Source: Actinomadura viridilutea (GTDB lineage Bacteria; Actinomycetota; Actinomycetes; Streptosporangiales; Streptosporangiaceae). From it: a DNA stretch of 64,000 bases. Below the pieces are notes generated by a model. The model was given only the letters and a program-made list of their open reading frames with translations, searched no databases and was not told where the DNA came from. Positions 8,502-16,838 of this stretch are shown here, one piece after another. Location: NCBI GenBank assembly GCA_003001795.1, contig PVNI01000012.1, positions 117,196 through 181,195 on the forward strand. The letters are read 5' to 3'. The position numbers and the translations under genes are program-made. Each line of letters opens with the position of its first letter. Position 1 is the stretch's first letter.

Positions 8502-9719
8502 ATGCATGACGAAACCTCCATCGGGGCCCGGCTCCAGGCGCTTCGCCGCTGGCGCGGCATGAGTCTGGATGAGCTCGCCGGATTGTCGGGTTTGAGCAAG
8601 AGCCATCTGTCTCGCGTCGAGCGTGGACTTCGCGCCCTGGACCGCCGCTCGCACATCGCCGCCATCGCCAACGCATTGCGCGTCTCCGAAACCGACCTGG
8701 TCGGCGGCCCGCACCTGACGAAGGACCCCGTCCAATCCGGCCCGCACGCAGCCATCCCGGCGCTGCGCGTCGCCATCCAGACCAATCGCCTCGGAGACGC
8801 GCTGGTCGACCGGGCGCACCCGCTGCCCGAACTCGTCGCCGAGGTGCGCGCCCTCGAAGAGACCTTCATCGCCTGCGACTACCTGGGACTCGGCGAGCGC
8901 CTGCCGGGCGTCATCGACGAGCTGCACCTTCACGTCTGCGCACCGACCGATGAGGCGGCGCAGCGGGCCGCGCTCGAGGCGCTCGTCGAGAGCTATATGT
9001 ACGCGACGTTCCGGACCAGGGATCTCGGGTACCACGACCTCGCCCATCAGGCGGCATGGCAGGCGGAGCGTGCGGCGCAGATGCTCGCCGACCCCATCGT
9101 GATCGGGAAATCCGACTACTTGCGCGTGCAGTCCATGCCGCGTGAGAACAGCTGGGACCGTGCGCTGGTGGCCGCACAGCGCGCGGCGGAGAGACTTCAG
9201 CCGCACGCGACCCACCGCCGCGGCCTGGAGGTCCTCGGGATGCTGACCCTGTCGGCGTCCATGGCGGCCGCCGCCCAGCACAAGGTCGACACGGCCCGCC
9301 ACTGGCTGGACGAGGCGCGCGACCTCGCGTTGCGTGTGCCGGATACGCCCGTCGAGAACTGGTCGTCGTTCTCGGCGACGAACACCCAGGTGTGGGCCGT
9401 CGCCATCGCGGTGGAGTGCAACGAATCCGCGGGCACCGTGCTCGACCTGGCGAGGCGGGTCGACGAGGAGAGGATCGCCGGCCGCCGCTCCCGCCATGCG
9501 TCCTTCCTCGCCGATGTCGGTCGAGGCCTTGCCCGGGAGCGGCGGTATCGGGAGGCGGCCGTGCAGTGGCTCAGCCGGGCGGAGAAGATCGCACCGCAGC
9601 GCATCCGCAACTCGCGGCCCGTGCAGGAATCGATTTCCGTGCTGCTCGCGCAGGCACAGCGAGAGGCCGTCGGCCGCGAACTGCGCGGCATGGCGGCGCG
9701 GATGGGCATCCCGCACTGA
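8502..9719 (+). CDS. XRE-family regulator with C-terminal TPR-like domain, copy 1
   Basis: 405 aa. Residues ~6-62 form an HTH_XRE domain (SLDELAGLSGLSKSHLSRVE). The remaining ~330 residues are helical and Ala/Leu-rich, of the TPR type, and would sense a ligand or partner. The start ATG begins the shared ATGCAT seen in all three copies. Sister genes follow at 9865 and 11494. The HTH and the end of the protein (ELRGMAARMGIPH) are almost identical among copies, whereas the middle is strongly diverged. Likely a paralogous set with the same DNA target but different inputs. Function unknown. Confidence 0.85.
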   Translation: MHDETSIGARLQALRRWRGMSLDELAGLSGLSKSHLSRVERGLRALDRRSHIAAIANALRVSETDLVGGPHLTKDPVQSGPHAAIPALRVAIQTNRLGDALVDRAHPLPELVAEVRALEETFIACDYLGLGERLPGVIDELHLHVCAPTDEAAQRAALEALVESYMYATFRTRDLGYHDLAHQAAWQAERAAQMLADPIVIGKSDYLRVQSMPRENSWDRALVAAQRAAERLQPHATHRRGLEVLGMLTLSASMAAAAQHKVDTARHWLDEARDLALRVPDTPVENWSSFSATNTQVWAVAIAVECNESAGTVLDLARRVDEERIAGRRSRHASFLADVGRGLARERRYREAAVQWLSRAEKIAPQRIRNSRPVQESISVLLAQAQREAVGRELRGMAARMGIPH

Positions 9720-9780
9720 CCGCCTCTGCAGATCAGCGCTGTCACTTGCCAACGTCGCCGATGACGACTGTTGGCGTCTT

Positions 9781-9864
9781 GGTGTGACCGTGCGATTTCA
9801 TTTCGCGTTGTGGCCTCGGGTTTTACTCTCGGATTGTCGAGCGGTCATGCAAGGCGCGAGGTCG
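9781..9864 (+). promoter_or_regulatory. Conserved leader/promoter of XRE-TPR copy 2
   Basis: Same 84-bp block as at 8418-8501, with a few substitutions (for example CTCGGG for CTTGCG before the TTTTACTCTC core). It starts about 60 bp after the stop of copy 1. Confidence 0.6.
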
Positions 9865-11082
9865 ATGCATAGCGAGATCACCATCGGGGTCCGGCTTCGG
9901 ACGCTGCGCCGTTGGCGCGGCATGAGTTTGGATGAGCTCGCCGGTCTGTCCGGTTTGAGCAAGAGCCATCTGTCCCGTGTCGAGCGTGGACTGCGCGCCC
10001 TGGACCGCCGCTCGCACATCGCCGCCATCGCCAACGCGTTGCGCGTCTCCGAAACCGACCTGGTCGGCGGCCCGCACCTGACCAAGGACCCCGTCCAATC
10101 CGGCCCGCATCTCGCGATCCCCGCGCTGCGTGTGGCGATCCAGGCGAACACGCTGACCGAGCCCGCCATCGACCGCGCACGTCCACTCGACGACCTGGCC
10201 AGACTCGTCAAGGACGAGCTGGAACCCTTGCGCCGCGCGTGCGACTACGCAGCCATCGGTCAGATCCTCCCCGGTGTTCTGGACGAATTGCACTGGCACG
10301 CCGCCCAACCCGCCGACGAAGCCGCCCATCGGCTCGCCCTCGAAACCCTCGTAGAGGCGTGCGTGTGCGCCACCTTCACGACGAAGAACCTCGGTTACCC
10401 GGACCTGGCGTACACGGCCGCGTCCCGTGCGGCCGAGGCGGCCGCCGTACTGGACGACCCAGCCGTGACGGGCAAAGCCGAGTTCCTGCGCCTCCAGACG
10501 TTGCCCAAGGCGGCACAGCGGCAGGCGCTCTTGGCCGCCGAGCGCGCCGCCGACCGGCTCGAACCCCACGCGTCCGCCACGCCCTGCGGCATAGAGGCGC
10601 TCGGCATGATCGTCCTCAGCGCGTCCCTCGCGGCGGCGACGCTGTACAAGACGGACAGCGCGGAACACTGGCTCGCCGAGGCGGCAAGGCTCGCCACGCA
10701 GGTGTCCGACGATCCGATGACCAACTGGCAGTCGTTCTCGGCGACGAACGTCCAAGTGTGGCGGGTCACGGTAGAGGTAGAACGCGGCCTCGCAGGCGGC
10801 GGCGTGCTCGAGCTTGCGCAAGACGTCAACGAGACGCGCCTCGGCCGATCCAGCCGACGGGCTGCGCTCTGCGTCGATGTCGCACGCGGCTTGGCGCGCG
10901 ACGCGCGGACGCGGGACGAGGCTGTGAAATGGCTCAGCCGCGCCGAGAAGATCGCGCCGCAGCGGATCCGTAACAGCGCCACAGCACGCGACACCATCGC
11001 GGTGATGCTCGAGCAGGCGCGTATCGCGTCCCAGGCCCGGGAGCTGCGCGGCATGGCGGCGCGCATGGGCATTGCGCACTGA
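9865..11082 (+). CDS. XRE-family regulator with C-terminal TPR-like domain, copy 2
   Basis: 405 aa, same length as copy 1. HTH_XRE at residues ~6-62 is nearly identical to copy 1 up to about residue 85 (GPHLTKDPVQSGPH in both). After that the helical domain diverges, with shared islands such as NWQSFSATNVQVW, WLSRAEKIAPQRIRNS and the C-terminal ARELRGMAARMGI. The ATG at 9865 aligns with the starts of the other copies. It is followed by the remnant of a further copy. Confidence 0.85.
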   Translation: MHSEITIGVRLRTLRRWRGMSLDELAGLSGLSKSHLSRVERGLRALDRRSHIAAIANALRVSETDLVGGPHLTKDPVQSGPHLAIPALRVAIQANTLTEPAIDRARPLDDLARLVKDELEPLRRACDYAAIGQILPGVLDELHWHAAQPADEAAHRLALETLVEACVCATFTTKNLGYPDLAYTAASRAAEAAAVLDDPAVTGKAEFLRLQTLPKAAQRQALLAAERAADRLEPHASATPCGIEALGMIVLSASLAAATLYKTDSAEHWLAEAARLATQVSDDPMTNWQSFSATNVQVWRVTVEVERGLAGGGVLELAQDVNETRLGRSSRRAALCVDVARGLARDARTRDEAVKWLSRAEKIAPQRIRNSATARDTIAVMLEQARIASQARELRGMAARMGIAH

Positions 11083-11140
11083 GAGCATCTGCAGATCAGC
11101 AAGTCTTTGTGCTGCGGCACGGCTGCTTGTAAGGAAGCGG

Positions 11141-11305
11141 GACGAGAGGGCCGCGTGGCTGTCGCAAGTGAAGAGGGTTGCTTCGCAAGGTTCGCGATTC
11201 GGCGGCTGTGGTCGAGATTGTCACGGTGATCCTGCGGCAGGCCAGGAGTGCTTTCGTCAGCCGGGAGCTGCGCGGTATGGCGGCGCGATGATCATTTCGC
11301 GCTGA
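11141..11305 (+). pseudogene. 3' remnant of a fourth XRE-TPR paralogue
   Basis: Only the last ~55 codons survive. The DNA aligns with the end of copy 3: shared stretches include TTCGGCGGCTGTGG, TTGTCACGGTGAT and GGGAGCTGCGCGGTATGGC, followed by the same post-stop CTGC(A/G)GATCA motif. Relative to intact copies a G is lost near 11287 and the frame is broken elsewhere. No HTH part or leader remains. It shows that the array was once at least four genes long and is contracting by deletion. Confidence 0.75.
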
Positions 11306-11409
11306 CGTCCTCTGCGGATCATCGCTGCGGGTCGTCAACGTCGCTCAGCCTGATCATGCGAAGGCCGCCGATCTGGGGAGCAGGCGTCGGTGTGGGGTGT
11401 CGGTGTCGT

Positions 11410-11493
11410 GGTGTGACCGCCTGATTTCATTTCGCGTTGTGGCCTTGCGTTTTACTCTCGGATTGTCGAGCGGTTGTGGGAGGCGCGAGGCCG
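11410..11493 (+). promoter_or_regulatory. Conserved leader/promoter of XRE-TPR copy 3
   Basis: Third occurrence of the 84-bp leader, closest to that of copy 1: identical from TTTCATTTCGCG through to the start codon. Confidence 0.6.
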
Positions 11494-12702
11494 ATGCATG
11501 ACGAAACCTCCATCGGGGCCCGGCTCCGGGCGCTGCGCCGTTGGCGCGGCATGAGTCTGGATGAGCTCGCTGGACTGTCCGGCCTGAGCAAGAGCCACCT
11601 GTCTCGCGTCGAGCGTGGATTGCGCGCCCTGGATCGCCGCTCGCACATCGCCGCACTCGCCAACGCGTTGCGCGTCTCAGAGAAGGACCTCGCCGGCGGG
11701 CCCCATTTGACCCCCGACCCGGTCCAGGCCGCGCCGCATGCCACCATCCCCGCCCTCCGCACGGCCCTGACCGTCAACACGCTCACCTCGCCCGCCGTCG
11801 ACCGGGCCCGGCCGCTCGCCGAGCTGGTCGAAGAGATGGGCCGCATCGGCCGGTCGAAATACAAGCACGTCGAGGTCGGTGAGAAACTGCCCGACCTCAT
11901 CGGCGAGCTGCACGTTCACGCCTGCGCACCCGCCGACGAAGCCGCCCACCGGCTCGCCCTCGAAACGCTGATCGAGGCGTTTCAGAGCGCCACGTTCATC
12001 AGCAGGGACCTCGGGCACGACGACCTGGCGTCCATCGCCGCGATCCGCGCAGCCGAGGTCGCGGCCTTGCTCGACGACCCCATCACCACCGGCAAGGCGG
12101 CGACTCTGCGGATCCACACCCTGCCCCCACAGGCGCGCGAGGTCGCACTGGCGTTCGCGGAGAAGACAGCCGACGCCCTGGAACCGCACGCCCGCCGCGG
12201 TCTCGGTGCCCAGGTGGCAGGCATGGTCACGCTCGCGGCGTCCATGACCGCGACTGTGCTGTACAAGTACGACCGTGCCGAGCACTGGATCGAGCAGGCC
12301 GACGACCTGGCCGACCGCGTCCCCGACACGCCCGGCGTGAATTGGGGAGCGTTCTCCAAGACCAACGTGGGCGTGTGGAAGGTGGCGCTGGCCACCGAAC
12401 GCTCCGCCCCCAGTGGCGAAATCCTCCGCCTGGCCGAGGCCGTGGACGAGGAGCGGCTGACGTCGCGGCGCGGACGGCATGCCGCGTTCCTCGCCGACGT
12501 CGGCCGTGGTCTGGCGCGTGATCCGAGGACGCGGGACGAGGCGGCGGCGTGGCTGTTGCGAGCGGAGAAGACCGCCCCGCACAAGATCCGTAATTCGGCG
12601 GCTGTGGCCGAGACTGTCACGGTGATGCTGCAGCAGGCCAAGCGCGCCTCCGTGAGCCGGGAGCTGCGCGGCATGGCGGCGCGGATGGGCATCCCGCACT
12701 GA
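11494..12702 (+). CDS. XRE-family regulator with C-terminal TPR-like domain, copy 3
   Basis: 402 aa. N-terminal HTH_XRE matches copies 1 and 2 almost residue for residue; the helical C-terminal part is the most diverged of the three. Conserved islands include PADEAAHRLALETLIEA, RHAAFLADVGRGLARD and SRELRGMAARMGIPH. The first ~25 residues equal copy 1 rather than copy 2, and so does the leader, suggesting gene conversion or duplication from copy 1. A small unrelated gene follows 74 bp downstream. Confidence 0.85.
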   Translation: MHDETSIGARLRALRRWRGMSLDELAGLSGLSKSHLSRVERGLRALDRRSHIAALANALRVSEKDLAGGPHLTPDPVQAAPHATIPALRTALTVNTLTSPAVDRARPLAELVEEMGRIGRSKYKHVEVGEKLPDLIGELHVHACAPADEAAHRLALETLIEAFQSATFISRDLGHDDLASIAAIRAAEVAALLDDPITTGKAATLRIHTLPPQAREVALAFAEKTADALEPHARRGLGAQVAGMVTLAASMTATVLYKYDRAEHWIEQADDLADRVPDTPGVNWGAFSKTNVGVWKVALATERSAPSGEILRLAEAVDEERLTSRRGRHAAFLADVGRGLARDPRTRDEAAAWLLRAEKTAPHKIRNSAAVAETVTVMLQQAKRASVSRELRGMAARMGIPH

Positions 12703-12776
12703 CGGTCACTGCAGATCAACGGAACGTTGTCTTTCAGCAACTCTGCGTGTTTGGGTGTCGCTTACGGTCCTGCACC

Positions 12777-13028
12777 ATGGACGCCACGGCTCACCTTGAG
12801 GCGCTGCGCGACGAGCTGATCCGCCGCCAGTGGAAGGCGCAGATCGGCGTGACCGGCAGCGGCTCCGTGCTGCGCGTACAGCACCCCGCGCAGCACCGGT
12901 TGAACGACGACATCGCCTGTGACGGCGCCGCGCTTCGCTGGGAGTGGGGCCAGGGCATCGCCCCGGCCACCGAAGTTCCCGATGCCGCCGACCGCATCCA
13001 AAGCGTGCTGCGCGAGGACGGCTCGTGA
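12777..13028 (+). CDS. Hypothetical small protein (83 aa)
   Basis: Not recognised. 83 aa, soluble, with a central part rich in Arg/Gln/His and an acidic end, no membrane segment and no cysteine cluster. The ATG at 12777 is used; no strong ribosome site precedes it. Codon use is high GC3, so it is probably expressed. It directly follows the XRE-TPR array and precedes a two-gene hypothetical module, a position where actinomycetes often keep small partners of XRE regulators; any link is inference. Confidence 0.6.
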   Translation: MDATAHLEALRDELIRRQWKAQIGVTGSGSVLRVQHPAQHRLNDDIACDGAALRWEWGQGIAPATEVPDAADRIQSVLREDGS

Positions 13029-13401
13029 ACGCACCACTGCCCTGGGAAGTGGGCCGTGGTCTCTCCGGGGAAGCCGCAGCCGGTGCGTATCCGCCGTGCA
13101 TCGGTCGTGGGCTCAGGCACCGCACAGCCGCCCGCCTGGTACCGCGCGTGGAGACAGCCTCGCGCCAGGTGAGGGCTGTGCGAGCTGATCGTCCGGGCCG
13201 ATGACCCGGACGCGCCGCGCGGGCAACTCCGCACCCGAGCTCGCGCGGCCCGCTGCGGGCGCTCGCACGTAGATGCGCTGCCCGCTTACCGCACGGCCCG
13301 CCTCGGAGCGGGCCGTGCACCCCTCGTACACAGGACGACCCCGGGCCGCTGAGGGCGCAGCGGGAGTCCCGGGGCCTTGCCGGACGTGGGAGGTCCGACT
13401 G
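13029..13401. other. Intergenic region with hairpins, no supported gene
   Basis: Holds a perfect 10-bp stem (GCACGGCCCG at 13291-13300 with 13309-13318) and a 7-bp CCCCGGG/CCCGGGG pair around 13343-13374. A short frame could start at GTG 13025, overlapping the previous stop, and run to 13204, but its codon use is unremarkable and it is not called. Confidence 0.5.
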
Positions 13402-13728
13402 ATGACCGATCGTAGGGGAACCCCCGACACACACGACCCCCTTGCCGCACTAGCGGTACACCTGTCGGCCAGGCGGCTCGCGGTCACCATGACAGCGGAC
13501 GGGCTGCGCGTGGTGAACAAAGACGTCCCCGGATGCTGCGACGGCAGCCGGCACGCATCGGACACGGTGTCGTGCCGACCGCGCCAGGACGACGGCGGGA
13601 CACCGTGGTTCTTCACCTCCTGGGGTGAGCCGATCGCCCCGGCCGACCAGGTGGAGGACGCGGGCATGTACGTCCACGCCTACCTGTCACGCCGCCCCGA
13701 GCAGGCACGGCCAGAGGCGACGTCGTGA
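13402..13728 (+). CDS. Hypothetical protein, first gene of a duplicated two-gene module
   Basis: 108 aa. The body is a compact domain with conserved-looking motifs LAALAVHLSAR, GCCDGS, SDTVSCRP, WFFTSWGEPIAPADQ and AYLSRRP. The same protein type, in the same gene order, is encoded inside the integrative element at 20105-20416 (complement). ATG at 13402 follows GGGAGGTCCGACTG. It overlaps the next gene by 4 bp (GTGA), so they are coupled. Family function unknown; the cysteines and His could bind metal, but this is not shown. Confidence 0.75.
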   Translation: MTDRRGTPDTHDPLAALAVHLSARRLAVTMTADGLRVVNKDVPGCCDGSRHASDTVSCRPRQDDGGTPWFFTSWGEPIAPADQVEDAGMYVHAYLSRRPEQARPEATS

Positions 13729-14138
13729 CGGCGCCGATGGTGTCAGGGACATGGGCCGCTCAGGTCGACGTCGACGAGGCGCTGAAAGTGCTGCGGGCAC
13801 GGTTCCCCTGGGCCATGGCCTGGCACGGCGAATACACCGGCAGCCTGTGGGCCGCGTGGCGCGACCGGTTCGGGCGCGTCCACATGGTCGAAGCAGCCGA
13901 CCCGGCGGAACTCGGGCAGCGCCTGGAAGACGCCGCCTGGCCCTCACCGCATGCACCGGCCGGGGTACCGGGTGCAGGAGGGATGACAGCCGGACTGTGG
14001 TCCCCTCCCGCACCCGAACGGCGTCCAGCACCCCAACCGTCAGCCCCGCCACGCGGCACCCGCAAAACGCAACGCCGCCGGGGCCTGCTGGCACGTCTGC
14101 TGGCACGAGTGACCCACACCGACGACTGGGAGTGGTGA
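13725..14138 (+). CDS. Hypothetical protein, second gene of a duplicated two-gene module
   Basis: 137 aa. The N-terminal ~65 residues (EALKVLRARFPWAMAWHG, then WAAWRD and AADPAELGQRLE) resemble the protein encoded at 19800-20108 in the element (RELRRRFPG, WWAAI, TPAELGRRL pattern). The C-terminal half is Pro/Arg-rich and low in complexity. GTG at 13725 overlaps the preceding TGA. Function unknown. Confidence 0.75.
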   Translation: MTAPMVSGTWAAQVDVDEALKVLRARFPWAMAWHGEYTGSLWAAWRDRFGRVHMVEAADPAELGQRLEDAAWPSPHAPAGVPGAGGMTAGLWSPPAPERRPAPQPSAPPRGTRKTQRRRGLLARLLARVTHTDDWEW

Positions 14139-14640
14139 CCTCAGGGGCGGTGCAGGTTGGTTGTCCCCCGAATCCCGCACCGTCGCCCTGTCCTTGAACG
14201 GCCTCATGACGGCGGCACGGGAAGCCGCTGCGCCGCCGTCCCGGACGAGTAGCAGTCATGAGCTCCGCATGCGTTGTCTCCCCGCAGCAGCGCTAAGGCG
14301 CTCACGGCGCTGCGCACAGGCCGCCGCGCCCCATCGACCCCCTTCGGGCGCGGCACGAAGCGGCGGGGTGGCCGGAAGGTGCGGACCCGGCCGCCCCGCC
14401 ACCCGGCTGCGCTGGCCGGCGCGAACAGCGAACGCCCCCGCTCCCGGCCGACCGGGAGCGGGGGCGTCCAGGTGGAGGCGCATCGGCGCGAACGTGCGGG
14501 CGGCACAGCCGGCCCATCGACCAACGCGCACGTCAGGAGTGGTCGCAAGGCCCGCGCGTGCGCACGGCTCCTGGCTCGACGTGCCTTCCCGCCCCCCTGA
14601 CGGCACGAAGCGCCAGGCAAGTGCGCTGGACGGCCTGGGA
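14139..14640. other. Convergent intergenic region with a strong hairpin
   Basis: No gene seen between the convergent gene at 14138 and yajQ. At 14432-14467 there is a perfect 16-bp stem with a 4-nt loop (arm ACGCCCCCGCTCCCGG), well placed as a bidirectional terminator for both genes, though no T tract follows. Confidence 0.6.
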
Positions 14641-15132
14641 CTACCTGTAGTTGACGAACTGCAGCGCCACGTCCAGGTCCTTGCTCTTGAGCAGGGCGAT
14701 GACGGCCTGCAGGTCGTCCTTCTTCTTCGAGCTGACCCGCAGCTCGTCGCCCTGGATCTGGGCCTTCACGCCCTTGGGCCCCTCATCCCGGATGATCTTG
14801 CTGATCTTCTTGGCGTTCTCCTGGGAGATGCCCTCCTTCAGCGCCACGGCCAGCTTGAACAGCTTCCCGGACGCCTTGGGCTCCCCCGCGTCGATCGACT
14901 TCAGGGACACGCCCCGCTTGACCAGCTTGCTCTTGAACACGTCCAATACCGCGTTGGCCCGCTCCTCGGAGTTGGCCTGGATCTCGATGCCGTCCCCGGA
15001 CCACCGGATGCCCGCGTCCACGCCCCGGAAGTCGAACCGGTTGGCGACCTCCTTGGCCGCCTGGTTGAGCGCGTTGTCGACCTCCTGTCGGTCGAGCTTC
15101 GACACGATGTCGAAAGAAGACTCTGAAGCCAC
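14641..15132 (-). CDS. yajQ: YajQ-family nucleotide-binding protein
   Basis: 163 aa, full family length (UPF0234). The N-terminus SFDIVSKLDRQEVDNALNQA and the C-terminus KDLDVALQFVNYR are hallmarks of the family. YajQ folds as two RRM-like domains; some members bind cyclic di-GMP, while the role in actinomycetes is not established. GTG start at 15132 with GAGGGG about 8 nt upstream. No partner genes are adjacent. Confidence 0.93.
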   Translation of the reverse strand: MASESSFDIVSKLDRQEVDNALNQAAKEVANRFDFRGVDAGIRWSGDGIEIQANSEERANAVLDVFKSKLVKRGVSLKSIDAGEPKASGKLFKLAVALKEGISQENAKKISKIIRDEGPKGVKAQIQGDELRVSSKKKDDLQAVIALLKSKDLDVALQFVNYR

Positions 15133-15445
15133 GGCACTCAGCCCCTCTGACGTGCGAAAACAATCTGACTCAGGCTCTGGGGCGCTCCAGCGGGCAACGT
15201 CGGCGCCCGCCGCTCACACCCGGTGCGCCCTCAGTTCGCGGATCAGCGTAGCGACCGCGCCGGGCCGTCATCGCGCGTCCGCTCGCCGACGCCGCGGCGG
15301 GGCCCGGGCGGGGCACGTCGGTGCACCCCCGTCGCCCGAAGGCTCCTGAAAGTTGACAAGACCTCCAGAAGTGGCCACGGCGCGATATTGCTGATGCGTC
15401 GCTGATATACCAATTTTTCCAGTGGTCACAGAGGAGGACGACTGA
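15133..15445. other. Divergent intergenic region between yajQ and the lamin-tail gene
   Basis: Carries promoters in both directions by position. The right part, 15353-15420, is AT-rich and holds a TTGACA at 15353-15358, but no -10 box at the usual distance was found. GAGGAGG just before 15446 is the ribosome site of the secreted protein. Confidence 0.4.
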
Positions 15446-15898
15446 ATGAAGAGAATTCTGGCGACAGGGACTGCGGTGGTTGCTGCCGTGGCCACGATCG
15501 GGGTGACCGCAGTTCCGGCGGAGGCCGCGAGCACGGTGCAGATCTACCGCGTGTACTACGACTCGCCCGGAAAGGACACGGGGTCGAACAAGTCGCTGAA
15601 CGGCGAATGGGTGCAGCTGTACAACCGGACGAAGAAGAGCGTCCAGCTGAAGGGCTACAAGCTGCGCGACAAGACCGGCTACACCTACACCTTCGGCAGC
15701 TTCAAGCTCGGCGGACGCAAGTCCGTGTACATCCACACCGGCAAGGGGAAGAACAGCTCCACGCACAGGTACTGGGGCCGTACCTGGTACGTGTGGAACA
15801 ACACCGGTGACACCGCGTACCTGCGTTCCGCCAAGGGCACCCTGCTGGACAAGTGCAGCTGGAGCAAGAACCAGACCTCGAAGTACTGCCACAAGTAG
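15446..15898 (+). CDS. Secreted lamin-tail-domain (LTD) protein
   Basis: 150 aa. Sec signal peptide at residues 1-27 (KR, then an Ala/Val core, cut after AEAA). The mature part is one lamin-tail-like beta-sandwich: NGEWVQLYN, LKGYKLRDK, YTFGSFKLGG and WNNTGDTAYLRSAKGTLLD are typical LTD strand motifs, and it ends in a Lys-rich tail with two Cys that may pair. Stand-alone LTD proteins are common in actinomycetes, usually with unknown partners; many LTDs sit next to nuclease or adhesion domains. ATG with GAGGAGGACGACTGA upstream. Monocistronic. Confidence 0.88.
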   Translation: MKRILATGTAVVAAVATIGVTAVPAEAASTVQIYRVYYDSPGKDTGSNKSLNGEWVQLYNRTKKSVQLKGYKLRDKTGYTYTFGSFKLGGRKSVYIHTGKGKNSSTHRYWGRTWYVWNNTGDTAYLRSAKGTLLDKCSWSKNQTSKYCHK

Positions 15899-16529
15899 TA
15901 GGAAGCCCCTCGGCCTCGGAAGTCTGACGCACGCCTTTCTCTGAGCGTCGGACACCGAAGCCGCTGCTCGATAGAACCGCCGCGCCCCCGACCCGAAAGT
16001 CCAATTAAAGGCAACGCCACAACGTCCTGTGGCCGAACTTCAGCCACAAGGGACTTCGGGCGGGGGACGGCTCCCCGATGAACGATCGTCGCTCGAAAGC
16101 CCGTCCTCCCAACGCCTCCGGCTCGCCGCGCGCCGAAGCCAACTCCAAGCTTGGCCGTACTCGTGGTGGAGCATCAGGCACAGATCCTCGGCGATAGCCC
16201 GTCATCGACCTGACGAGAGCATCGCGAGCACCCCCGTCGCCGTGCGCCACCCTCGCTCCAACGCCTGGGGCGAGCCCGTCAGTGAAGGTGAGACGGCACG
16301 GGCGTGACACAGGCCCGAGGCGCCGCCCCGCTGGCCGCACCGCACGGAGACCAGCTCGCCGACCGGGGGTACAGCGACGGACTGGGCGTCCGGCCCACCT
16401 GTGGTAGCCGTGCGCGTTGCCCCGCCGTCCCTGACTCGTCCGCGGGCCGCCTCCTCATGGGCGGCACCGATGTCACGACCAGTCTCTGGTTCCGCTATCC
16501 TTTCAGAGTCGCCGAGAGGACGACACCAG
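15899..16529. other. 631-bp region without a supported gene
   Basis: Upstream flank of tRNA-Tyr. Reading frames here lack GC3 bias and recognisable motifs. The last ~60 bp before 16530 should contain the tRNA promoter, but no convincing box was identified. Confidence 0.4.
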
Positions 16530-16611
16530 GGCGGGTTGCCCGAGTGGCCAATGGGAGCGGACTGTAAATCCGTCGGCTTCGCCTACCCAGGTTCGAATCC
16601 TGGACCCGCCA
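16530..16611 (+). tRNA. tRNA-Tyr (GTA)
   Basis: Class II tRNA with acceptor stem GGCGGGT/ACCCGCC (16530-16536 with 16604-16610), anticodon GTA in the loop of the GCGGA/TCCGT stem, a long variable arm (CGGC TTC GCCT) and T-loop GGTTCGAATCC. A CCA follows at 16612-16614. The 3' half from 16561 is duplicated at 28004, so the tRNA has been rebuilt by the element's att sequence. Confidence 0.97.
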
Positions 16612-16612
16612 C
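16561..16612 (+). repeat. attL: 52-bp direct repeat inside tRNA-Tyr
   Basis: Identical to 28004-28055, starting ACTGTAAATCCGTCGG and ending GGACCCGCCAC. It covers the anticodon loop through the acceptor 3' end. The bases on either side differ between the two copies. Confidence 0.95.
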
Positions 16613-16620
16613 CAGCAGCC

Positions 16621-16664
16621 AAAGCGGCCCTTCACCAGGAACAACACCGGTGAAGGGCCGCTTT
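16621..16664 (+). terminator. Strong hairpin just inside the element's left end
   Basis: Perfect 16-bp inverted repeat: AAAGCGGCCCTTCACC at 16621-16636 and its complement at 16649-16664, with a 12-nt loop. It ends tRNA-Tyr transcripts and shields the cargo genes. The symmetric A/T ends make it a possible bidirectional terminator. Confidence 0.8.
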
Positions 16665-16838
16665 GCGTTGTTGCCGCGAGTCTCCGCCAGTGACCGTGAC
16701 TCACCGCCCGTACGGGCACGCTTGGGGCACGCCCGGGGCACGCCCTCGACGCCGAGGTGATCCTTTCCTCACCTTGTCGTGTCCTCCGCTCGGCCTAGAC
16801 TGCTGTCGGTCACATGGCGGACAACAGATAGGGGACTC

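Noticed and set aside
13025..13204. Possible third gene overlapping the 83-aa hypothetical (GTGA)
   Set aside because: Only the start overlap is suggestive; the 59-codon product has no recognisable features.
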